Shown here in pieces: positions 56,865-64,000 of a DNA stretch of 64,000 bases. The first letter of the stretch is position 1. Each line of letters opens with the position of its first letter. The notes under the pieces were generated by a model. That model saw only the letters and a program-made list of their open reading frames with translations, made no database searches and was not told the DNA's origin. The DNA is from Erythrobacter donghaensis (GTDB lineage Bacteria > Pseudomonadota > Alphaproteobacteria > Sphingomonadales > Sphingomonadaceae). The position numbers were made by a program, and so were the translations under genes. Location of the stretch: NCBI RefSeq assembly GCF_002155425.1, contig NZ_MUYG01000011.1:124001-188000 (forward strand), given 5' to 3'.

Positions 56865-57269
56865 TCATGCCTTTTCCAGCGTGCATTGCAGCGGGTGCTG
56901 GTTCTGGCGGGCGAAGTCCATCACCTGATTGACCTTGGTTTCGGCCACTTCGTAGGTGAAGATCCCGCACACGCCGACACCGCGCTGGTGGACGTGGAGC
57001 ATCACGCGGGTGGCCTGTTCCAGATCCATCGAGAAGAAGCGCTTCAGCACCAGCACCACGAATTCCATCGGGGTGTAATCGTCGTTGAGCATCAGCACCT
57101 TGTACTGGCTCGGCTTCTTGGGCTTGGCGCGGGTCTTGGTGGCGATGCCGACCTGACTGCCGCCGCCTGCGTCCTTATCCTTGTCGTCATCCTCCGCGCG
57201 CACGGCCATGCCGAGCGGCAGCAGCGGCTCGGCCTGATCGGCGAGGGCGGGAAAGGCGCGGGTTGGCAT
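56865..57269 (-). CDS. clpS: ATP-dependent Clp protease adaptor ClpS
   Basis: 134 residues from the ATG at 57269, which has GGAGG just upstream; an internal ATG at 57209 lacks one. The ClpS core is [20 protein letters not shown], with [22 protein letters not shown] binding the N-degron and ClpA. It delivers N-end-rule substrates to ClpAP. Confidence 0.95.
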   Translation of the reverse strand: MPTRAFPALADQAEPLLPLGMAVRAEDDDKDKDAGGGSQVGIATKTRAKPKKPSQYKVLMLNDDYTPMEFVVLVLKRFFSMDLEQATRVMLHVHQRGVGVCGIFTYEVAETKVNQVMDFARQNQHPLQCTLEKA

Positions 57270-57350
57270 GAGCCTCCATTATGGGATTCGCTGGCCGAGG
57301 TGCAAGCGGTTGCTTGGATTCATTTTGCATGGCGGCAGGGCCGTGCTGCC

Positions 57351-57388
57351 AAAGCAAAAGGCCCGAGCAAGCCGTGCTTGCTCGGGCC
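57351..57388 (-). terminator. Intrinsic terminator of the phasin gene
   Basis: GGCCCGAGCAAGC at 57360-57372 and GCTTGCTCGGGCC at 57376-57388 form a perfect 13-bp stem with a 3-base loop. On the minus strand a TTTTGCTTT tract follows. Confidence 0.85.
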
Positions 57389-57461
57389 GGCGCCTTGCGG
57401 CGCGCTCTCGTGAACCGGGTTGGGAGAGAGGAGAGAGGCCCGGTTCAGGAACTTGTGAGGC

Positions 57462-58268
57462 TTAGGCCGCCTTCTTGACCTTCTCGACAGCGACGCTGAC
57501 GCGGTTCGAGATCGGGGCGAAGGCTTCGTTGTAGAGCTTCACCCAGGCTTCGGTGCGCTTCGAGCCGTAGGAGACCATCGCATCGAAGTTGCGACGGGCG
57601 ATTTCGCCCTGCAGCTGGAACAGCTCGGTCGGCGACTTGACGGAAGCGACCTTCTTGGCATCTTCGGTGACGGTTTCGAGCACGGTCTTGCCGGTTTCGA
57701 CGTTGTCCTTGAGCAGGTCCTGCGCGCCGGTGAAGAAGATCTTGCCGCTTTCGACGACGGCTTCGACGTTCGCCTTGGTGAACTCGGTCGCTTCGCTGGC
57801 GAGCACGGTGCTCTTGGCGTAGGCGGTCTTGGCGCGGGTCTGGACGTCGGTGAGGACTTCCTTGGCGGTGGCGGTGATGTCGGTGTTCTTGGCAGTGGCC
57901 ATGATGGTATCCTTGAGCTTGATGACGGGATTGGTCTTCGGCGCGCTGGTCTTCGCCGTGGGCTTCTTGGCGGCGGGCTTGCTCACCTTGGTGGCAGCCT
58001 TCTTGACCAGCGCCGGCTTCTTGACCGGGGACTTGGCGGTTTTGGTCGCCGTCTTCTTGACGGTCTTGGCCGCAGCCTTCTTGGCCGGGGTCGCCTTGCG
58101 GGCGGCCGGAGCCTTCTTGGGAGCGGCAACGGCTTCGGCGACGGCGGTCACATCGACCTTCGGCGCTTCGGCGGCCTTGGTGGACGCTGCGGCGTAAGCC
58201 TTTTCGGCAGCGGCATCGATCTTGGAGACCGGGGCTTTCACTTCGGCATTCTGTTCAACTTCGGACAT
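57462..58268 (-). CDS. Phasin with histone-like N-terminal extension
   Basis: 268 residues. Residues 1-45 are acidic/alanine-rich. Residues 50-115 form a lysine/alanine/proline-rich region (APKKAPAARKATPAKKAAAK) like histone H1 or the tail of PhaF. Residues 123-265 form a phasin domain (FTKANVEAVVESGKIFFTGA, LQGEIARRNFDAMVSYG). Phasins coat polyhydroxyalkanoate granules. The basic part may bind DNA and tie granules to the nucleoid. The order basic-then-phasin is opposite to that of PhaF. A second in-frame start with its own Shine-Dalgarno lies at codon 123. Confidence 0.93.
   Translation of the reverse strand: MSEVEQNAEVKAPVSKIDAAAEKAYAAASTKAAEAPKVDVTAVAEAVAAPKKAPAARKATPAKKAAAKTVKKTATKTAKSPVKKPALVKKAATKVSKPAAKKPTAKTSAPKTNPVIKLKDTIMATAKNTDITATAKEVLTDVQTRAKTAYAKSTVLASEATEFTKANVEAVVESGKIFFTGAQDLLKDNVETGKTVLETVTEDAKKVASVKSPTELFQLQGEIARRNFDAMVSYGSKRTEAWVKLYNEAFAPISNRVSVAVEKVKKAA
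57900..57914 (-). promoter_or_regulatory. Internal ribosome-binding site and ATG inside the phasin gene
   Basis: On the minus strand AAGGA (complement of 57910-57914) precedes ATG (57902-57900) by seven bases, in frame at codon 123 exactly where the phasin domain begins. It could give a 146-residue short phasin (MATAKNTDITATAKEVL) without the basic region. Confidence 0.5.
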
Positions 58269-58285
58269 GACGACCTCGCTTCATG

Positions 58286-58348
58286 TTGCACTGCACAAAA
58301 TAGCGAGTGCAGCTGCGAAGTCAAGTGTTTTTGTGCAGTGCACAAAAA
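58286..58348 (-). promoter_or_regulatory. Phasin promoter flanked by two PhaR-like TGC palindromes
   Basis: On the minus strand TTGACT (complement of 58319-58324) and TATTTT (complement of 58297-58302) are 16 bases apart, a good sigma-70 promoter. A palindrome GTGCAGTGCAC with T5/A5 flanks (58328-58348) lies just upstream of it, and a second GTGCAGTGCA copy (58286-58300) overlaps the -10 element. PhaR-type repressors of phasin genes bind TGC-rich palindromes of this kind. The phaR gene is not in the window. Confidence 0.65.
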
Positions 58349-58418
58349 CCTGCAAAATCCCTTGGATACAGATATTTGCCGCGGGGCTTTGCCTCACCCC
58401 CGTGATGCGTGGCGCGGA

Positions 58419-60350
58419 TTATCGCGCCTTCACATAGCGGCCCGGCGCATCCTCGATCACTGTGTCGCCCTTGCCGCCGGGCGCGCGCTTGCCCGTGGCC
58501 GCAACCCGCGTGTCGGACTGCTTGTGCAGCCATTCCAGCCAGTGCGGCCACCAGCTGCCCGGATGCTCGGTCGCGCTTTCGACAAAGGCCTTGAGCGATG
58601 GCGCGGTGCTGTCGCCGACCCAATACTGATATTTGCCTGCCGAGGGCGGATTGACCACGCCTGCAATATGCCCGGAGCCTGCCAGCAGGAACTCGATCGG
58701 CCCGCTGAAATGCTGCGTGATCCGCCACACGCTTTCGGCCGGCGCGATGTGATCCTCGCGGCCCGCCTGAACGAAGCTGGGGGTTGCGACGCGGGTCAGG
58801 TCGATCGGTGTGCCGTCCGCCTCCAGCGCATCGGGCACCACCAGCTTGTTGTCGCGGTAGAGGTCGCGCAGGTAGGCCTGGTGCCACTTGGCCGGCAGGT
58901 TGGTGACGTCGCCGTTCCAGTGCAGCAGGTCGAAGGCCGGGTAGTCCTCGCCCAGCAGGTAGTTGTTGACCACGTAGTTCCAGATCAGGTCACGCCCGCG
59001 CAGCGCGTTGAAGGTCGCCGCGAGATAGCGCCCGTCGAGATAGCCCTGCCCCGAGGACAGCTTTCCGATCATCTCGAGCTGGCCCTCGTCAATGAAATGC
59101 TTGAGGTCGCCGCTCTTCTCGAAATCGACCTGCGCGGTGAAGAAGGTGGCCGACTTGACCTTGTCCGCCTCGCCCCGCCGGTGCAGCACCGCCAGCGTCG
59201 CGGCGAGCGTCGTGCCGGCCACGCAATAGCCGATGGTGTGGACGGCGGGGACATCGAGCCGCGCGCGCACATGGTCGATCGCTTCGATCTGGGCGCGGAT
59301 GTAATCGTCCCACACGACCTCGGCCATGCTTTCGTCGGCGCTCTTCCAGCTGACCACGAAGACCGAGATGCCCTGATCGACCGCCCACTTGATGAAGCTC
59401 TTCTTGGGCGTCAGGTCGAGGATGTAGAAGCGGTTGATCCACGGCGGGAAGATCACCAGCGGCACTTCCAGCACCTCCTCGGTCGAGGGAGAATACTGGA
59501 TCAGCTGATAGAGCGGCGTCTCGTGCACCACCTTGCCGGGGCTGGCCGCAAGGTTTTCGCCCAATCGGAAGGCGTCGGGGTCGGTGTGGGTCAGCTGCCC
59601 GCGCTTCATGTCGTTGATGAGGTGCTGCATCCCGCGCACCAGATTGGCGCCCTTGGTCTCCATCGTGCGCTTCAGCACCACGGGATTCAATGCGAGGAAA
59701 TTGTCCGGGCTCATCGCCTCGGCCAGCGCCGTCACCGCGAAGTCGAGCTGCTGGCGCTTGGTCTTGTCGAGGCCGTCCATGCCCTTCACCGCCTTCCGGA
59801 AATAGTCGGCGAGCATCAGATAGGTCTGGTGCAGCAGCAGGAAGGCCGGGTGCTCGCGCCACGCCGGATCGGCGAAGCGGCGGTCGGACTTGGGCAGGGC
59901 CGCCGCCTCTGGCGCTGCGCTCGCCTGTCCGCCTGTCACGCCCGAGGCGAAACTCTGCATCATCCCGGTCCACAGCTGCATCTGGTCCTGCGCCAGCTTG
60001 GCCGAGGCTTCGAATAGCCCCTTGGGCATGTGGCCCAACATGCTCTGCGAGATCACCAGCCACTGCGCCGGGTCGAGCAGGTTCGCGCCCGCCATGCCGC
60101 CCTGACTGGCCTTTTCGGCGGCGGCCTGCGCCTGATGCGTGGCGAAATCGAGCCACAGCTGCTGAAGCTGCGCTGCGGTGGCCGCCCATTCGGTCATTTC
60201 GGCGGGGTCGATCCCCTTGGCCATCAGCGCTTCAGGCAGCGATTCGGCCCCCTTGCCGCCCGTCATCGCGCGCAAGGCTTCGCTCTGCATATCGAAGAAG
60301 CCCTTGAGGCTGTCCCCGGCTGCCGCCATGAGATCGTTGTCCTGTGCCAT
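58419..60350 (-). CDS. phaC: Class I polyhydroxyalkanoate synthase
   Basis: 643 residues. The lipase-like box GYCVAG holds the catalytic Cys376, with Asp533 (GREDHIAP) and His561 (GSGHIAG) completing the triad. IFPPWINRFYILDL and WSLPAKWHQAY-type segments (LPAKWHQAYLRDLYRDNKL) are PhaC hallmarks, and length fits class I. It polymerises short-chain 3-hydroxyacyl-CoA into granules. The phasin gene lies 150 bp downstream with its own promoter. Confidence 0.96.
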   Translation of the reverse strand: MAQDNDLMAAAGDSLKGFFDMQSEALRAMTGGKGAESLPEALMAKGIDPAEMTEWAATAAQLQQLWLDFATHQAQAAAEKASQGGMAGANLLDPAQWLVISQSMLGHMPKGLFEASAKLAQDQMQLWTGMMQSFASGVTGGQASAAPEAAALPKSDRRFADPAWREHPAFLLLHQTYLMLADYFRKAVKGMDGLDKTKRQQLDFAVTALAEAMSPDNFLALNPVVLKRTMETKGANLVRGMQHLINDMKRGQLTHTDPDAFRLGENLAASPGKVVHETPLYQLIQYSPSTEEVLEVPLVIFPPWINRFYILDLTPKKSFIKWAVDQGISVFVVSWKSADESMAEVVWDDYIRAQIEAIDHVRARLDVPAVHTIGYCVAGTTLAATLAVLHRRGEADKVKSATFFTAQVDFEKSGDLKHFIDEGQLEMIGKLSSGQGYLDGRYLAATFNALRGRDLIWNYVVNNYLLGEDYPAFDLLHWNGDVTNLPAKWHQAYLRDLYRDNKLVVPDALEADGTPIDLTRVATPSFVQAGREDHIAPAESVWRITQHFSGPIEFLLAGSGHIAGVVNPPSAGKYQYWVGDSTAPSLKAFVESATEHPGSWWPHWLEWLHKQSDTRVAATGKRAPGGKGDTVIEDAPGRYVKAR

Positions 60351-60509
60351 AGCCTGAAACCGTCCCTTGTCCGTGTGCGCGGTTCCCTAGTGCCGCCAAT
60401 CGGGGCTGGCCGCAACCAAGCGAAAACGCCTTCACACCTGCGGAGGGTTTCGCCTAGGGAGACAATGCCGGTTCCATCATACCCGTGCAAGACAAGGTGA
60501 TGACGTCCC

Positions 60510-61709
<1,200 letters not shown>

Positions 61710-61803
61710 AAGGAATTTGCCTTTTTGCTCCAAATCGGAAGAATCCTTGCCCGATTCAGGCTAATTCGCGTCTAAACCGGGGCAACCCTTTTTGGAGAGG
61801 CAG

Positions 61804-62454
61804 ATGGCGTCCCAAGCCGCTCGCCGGCTTACCGACAGGCAGCGCGCCGTTATGGAGCGCATCGACAGGCGCGTCCCGATCAAGGTGATCGCGCAGGAAC
61901 TCGGCGTGTCCGAAACCCGCATCAATCAGCATATCCGCGCGCTTAAGGACTTCTACGAAGCGGGCAGCCTTGGCGATCTGGTGGACAATTACCGCGCCAC
62001 GCTTACTCCAGAAGATACTGAAGTTTCATCAGAAAATGATATCGGTGTTGCTGCGGATACAGATTCGCTGAAGGCCTTCAGCGAAGCTGCATACACAAAT
62101 AATCAGATTAACCCGTCAACTGATCTGGCTGATTTCGACCTCCGGGACGACCCGGGGCAGCTGGTGCTCAGCGATGCAACGCCTCTGATCGAACAGGCAC
62201 CCTGGCTGCGGCCGGGTGAGCCCAGGGTGGTCCCCGGAGTGCTCGATGGCGAGCATGCTGTTCTGATGCGGCTTGGGGCGATCATTGGGATCGCTTCGGG
62301 CATTCTGGCTTCGGTGATCCTTGCCGTCACGGCGGCGATGACCCTCAGCCAGGCAACGGAAGGCAAGGCCGCCTACTCCGCGGAGACAGGGGTCGTGACC
62401 GGGGGAGCACCGGTCGCGCTGGAGAATACTGATGGAAACTCGGATCCTCACTGA
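61804..62454 (+). CDS. Membrane-anchored LuxR-type HTH protein
   Basis: 216 residues from the ATG at 61804, after GGAGAGG. Residues 8-50 form a LuxR/FixJ-type helix-turn-helix (RRLTDRQRAVMERIDRR, IKVIAQELGVSETRINQHI). A long acidic linker follows. It is encoded by noticeably AT-richer DNA (about 62010-62110). A single membrane helix lies at about 157-180 (IGIASGILASVILAVTAAM) near the C-terminus. A DNA-binding domain tied to the membrane suggests a one-component sensor of the ToxR type, though the fold differs. The next gene overlaps its 3' end by 23 bp. Confidence 0.8.
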   Translation: MASQAARRLTDRQRAVMERIDRRVPIKVIAQELGVSETRINQHIRALKDFYEAGSLGDLVDNYRATLTPEDTEVSSENDIGVAADTDSLKAFSEAAYTNNQINPSTDLADFDLRDDPGQLVLSDATPLIEQAPWLRPGEPRVVPGVLDGEHAVLMRLGAIIGIASGILASVILAVTAAMTLSQATEGKAAYSAETGVVTGGAPVALENTDGNSDPH

Positions 62455-62776
62455 TGCGCACAATCTCAAGAAGCTGATCCGCGAGGCGGAGGCTCTGGCC
62501 GATGAATCGATCATCGCCATGGCCCGTCTCAAGCAGGCCATGCTGGCCGCTCGCCAGAACCCGCTGGTCGAAGTCCACACCGGCCAGCGCGCGCTGGTTC
62601 GCCTGACCGAGGCCGAAAGCCAGGCACTGGCAATGTCGACCAACCTGCTGAGGGTGCATGACGAGCTCAGCAAGGTCGCCAAGGTCCACGCCTCGGGTGA
62701 CGTGGGCATCCCGACCACGGTGCCGCCTGAAGTGGTGGAATCGGCCTCCGCCGGGCGGGAGAGGGTTCAGGCCTGA
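62432..62776 (+). CDS. Small hypothetical protein of the HTH/JAB cluster
   Basis: 114 residues. The ATG at 62432 has GGAG seven bases upstream inside the preceding gene. The protein is mainly helical (DAHNLKKLIREAEALADESIIAMARLKQAML). No family is recognised. It is part of a tight plus-strand run (61804 to the window end). Confidence 0.75.
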   Translation: METRILTDAHNLKKLIREAEALADESIIAMARLKQAMLAARQNPLVEVHTGQRALVRLTEAESQALAMSTNLLRVHDELSKVAKVHASGDVGIPTTVPPEVVESASAGRERVQA

Positions 62777-62780
62777 CGGG

Positions 62781-63287
62781 ATGGGCGAACTGCTCGAACT
62801 GTTCAACGCGTACCGGGTTGTCGCCCAGCACATCGCCGCCTTGCTGCTTGCCGCGGCAATCTGGCGCTGGGGCGGCGGCCCGGAGCGGTGGCTGATCGGC
62901 ATTTTCGTCGGCACGATGGTGCTGCCGGTCTACCCGTTGGTGTGGGTGAACGCGGCGACGATGGATCAGGATCTGCTGTTGCAGCTGTGGTTCGTGATCG
63001 ACGTGATTGCGGCCGGGCTGTTCATCCTCGTCGCGATCAACGCCAATCGCAATTACCCGCTGTGGATCGCCGGATTTCAGGTCGTCGCGCTGGTGGCCTT
63101 CGTCGTTCAGGCGATGGTCGATGCAGTGTCGCCGTTGGCCGCGGCGATCCTCATCATCGGGCCGTCCTATGCCATTCTGCTGGTGCTGGCGGGCGGCTTC
63201 GTGCGCCATCGCCTGCGCCAGCGGCGGTTCGGGGCCTATCGCGAATGGCGCCTCAACCCGCCGAGCCTGAGCTGGCCCCGGCAATAG
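62781..63287 (+). CDS. Multi-pass membrane protein, unknown function
   Basis: 168 residues from the ATG at 62781, four bases after the preceding stop. About five membrane helices are visible (IAALLLAAAIW, WLIGIFVGTMVLPVYPLVWV, LWFVIDVIAAGLFILVAI, FQVVALVAFVVQAMVDAV, ILIIGPSYAILLVLAGGF) with a basic C-terminal tail. No family is recognised. Confidence 0.82.
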   Translation: MGELLELFNAYRVVAQHIAALLLAAAIWRWGGGPERWLIGIFVGTMVLPVYPLVWVNAATMDQDLLLQLWFVIDVIAAGLFILVAINANRNYPLWIAGFQVVALVAFVVQAMVDAVSPLAAAILIIGPSYAILLVLAGGFVRHRLRQRRFGAYREWRLNPPSLSWPRQ

Positions 63288-63306
63288 CCTTGCGGAGACA
63301 TTGGTG

Positions 63307-63771
63307 ATGCGTCATCCCGCCGTGCTGACCCGGGCGAAGACCCTTGCTGTGCCGCCGCACACCCGGCCTGCGGCCTGTTATACGCCCCCGACCCCCGATC
63401 AGCGCGTGGCCGCCATGATCGCCTATCTGCGCAGCCTGGTGCTCGCCCACCCGGCGAGCCACGAGCGCGGCCATGCGGTGTTCGTCGACGCCAACAGCGT
63501 GTGGATCGGCGATGCGCCGTGCGGGATCGGCAGCATGAGCACGCTGACGGTCAGCCTGCGGGCGCTGCTGGGCGAGGCGCTGCGGGTCGATGCGCGCGGC
63601 CTCATTCTGGCGCACAGCCACCCCTCGGGCCACTGCCGCCCAAGCGGCTGCGACATCGCCGCCACCCGCCGCCTGTCCGATATCGCCTGCACGCTCGAGA
63701 TCGCGCTGATCGACCATCTGATCTTCACCACTGATGCGGTCTATTCGATGCGCGCCGGGGGGATGCTGTGA
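63307..63771 (+). CDS. RadC-type JAB/JAMM metalloprotein lacking the helix-hairpin-helix domain
   Basis: 154 residues from the ATG at 63307 (GGAGA upstream). The zinc motif is AHSHPSGHCRPSGCD with His103, His105 and Asp116, the JAMM pattern of RadC-family proteins. The usual N-terminal helix-hairpin-helix part is absent and replaced by about 30 non-conserved residues. JAB domains are metallo-isopeptidases or peptidases; the RadC activity is not established. The next gene starts at a GTGA overlap. Confidence 0.85.
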   Translation: MRHPAVLTRAKTLAVPPHTRPAACYTPPTPDQRVAAMIAYLRSLVLAHPASHERGHAVFVDANSVWIGDAPCGIGSMSTLTVSLRALLGEALRVDARGLILAHSHPSGHCRPSGCDIAATRRLSDIACTLEIALIDHLIFTTDAVYSMRAGGML

Positions 63772-64000
63772 ACGCCCCGCCGCCGTTCGGCCAGTTCCCC
63801 GGTCTCGACTTTCCCGCCCTGCGGTTTCGCGAGGCGGGGGACGTGACGCTCGACCTGGTGCACCGCGATGCCCGGGTGGTGGACTGCTGGCTGGCGCTCA
63901 GCGAGGGCGAGTTCGCGCTGCTGTGGCAGCTGGCCGAAGCGCCCGGCACCCGCGTGACCGGCGGCCACCCGGCCCCCGGCGAGTGGCCGTTCCTGCCCGT
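63768..64000 (+). CDS. Winged-helix-like protein, 3'-truncated by the window edge
   Basis: The frame starts with a GTG that overlaps the JAB stop as GTGA and stays open for 77 codons to the window end. The segment LRFREAGDVTLDLVHRDARV followed by LALSEGEFALLWQLAEAPGT resembles the first half of an OmpR/PhoB-type winged helix (Trans_reg_C). No receiver domain precedes it. The identity is tentative because only the N-terminal part is visible. Confidence 0.65.
   Translation, partial: MNAPPPFGQFPGLDFPALRFREAGDVTLDLVHRDARVVDCWLALSEGEFALLWQLAEAPGTRVTGGHPAPGEWPFLP

Overview
The window is a stretch of bacterial chromosome, GC-rich and almost fully coding. The gene content points to an alphaproteobacterium of the order Sphingomonadales, most likely Erythrobacteraceae. 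The evidence is a PhyR/NepR/EcfG general stress response locus with a CHASE-type sensor kinase, a VPAP-type PEP-CTERM sorting tail, class I polyhydroxyalkanoate genes with a phasin, a membrane-anchored c-type cytochrome, and many GTG starts with 4-bp GTGA or ATGA overlaps. This assignment is inferred from gene families, not from a database search. No prophage, insertion sequence, CRISPR array or plasmid gene was seen.

Layout. (1) 1-6.9 kb: the 3' part of ruvB, a very serine-rich PEP-CTERM-like surface protein, then acnA with a rhodanese lipoprotein, and a DMT transporter. (2) 7-13.5 kb: two L,D-transpeptidases on opposite strands, a histone-deacetylase-fold hydrolase, mntP overlapped by a parDE toxin-antitoxin pair, and ispG coupled to a thioredoxin-like lipoprotein. 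(3) 13.5-17.2 kb: hydrolase, SDR, GNAT and isoaspartyl peptidase. (4) 17.2-24.6 kb: a tightly coupled minus-strand chain DUF4129-DUF4350-MoxR-DUF58-SpoIIM-RDD-class A beta-lactamase. (5) 24.6-28.7 kb: pheA, cytochrome c, rlmE-ppx/gppA and tRNA-Gln(CTG). (6) 28.9-34.3 kb: an OmpR-type two-component pair followed by a small lipoprotein and an exported CHAT-domain (caspase-like) protein. (7) 34.3-46.6 kb: Sel1-repeat protein, 2OG-Fe(II) oxygenase, LOG-family protein, thiD, a 1161-residue DUF4132 protein, glmM, a DAACS transporter and sodB. (8) 46.7-50.9 kb: the general stress response locus ecfG-nepR / sensor kinase / phyR. (9) 50.8-57.3 kb: GNAT, fatty acid desaturase, lptFG and clpS. (10) 57.4-60.4 kb: a phasin with a histone-like N-terminus, and phaC. 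(11) 60.5-64 kb: alaC, a membrane-anchored HTH protein and a run of small genes including a RadC-type JAB metalloprotein, ending in a partial winged-helix gene.

How it fits together. nepR-ecfG and the sensor kinase diverge from one near-palindromic element that carries an EcfG-type promoter (GGAAC...CGTT) on each strand. A perfect EcfG motif also lies just upstream of the Tat-exported L,D-transpeptidase, and a one-mismatch version lies upstream of sodB, so the stress sigma factor may reach other genes in the window. phyR is bracketed by two 122-bp copies of a hairpin repeat whose base changes are compensatory. All six convergent junctions with more than 60 bp of spacing hold a terminator or hairpin repeat. 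The best candidate for an undescribed system is the two-component / lipoprotein / CHAT-protein operon.
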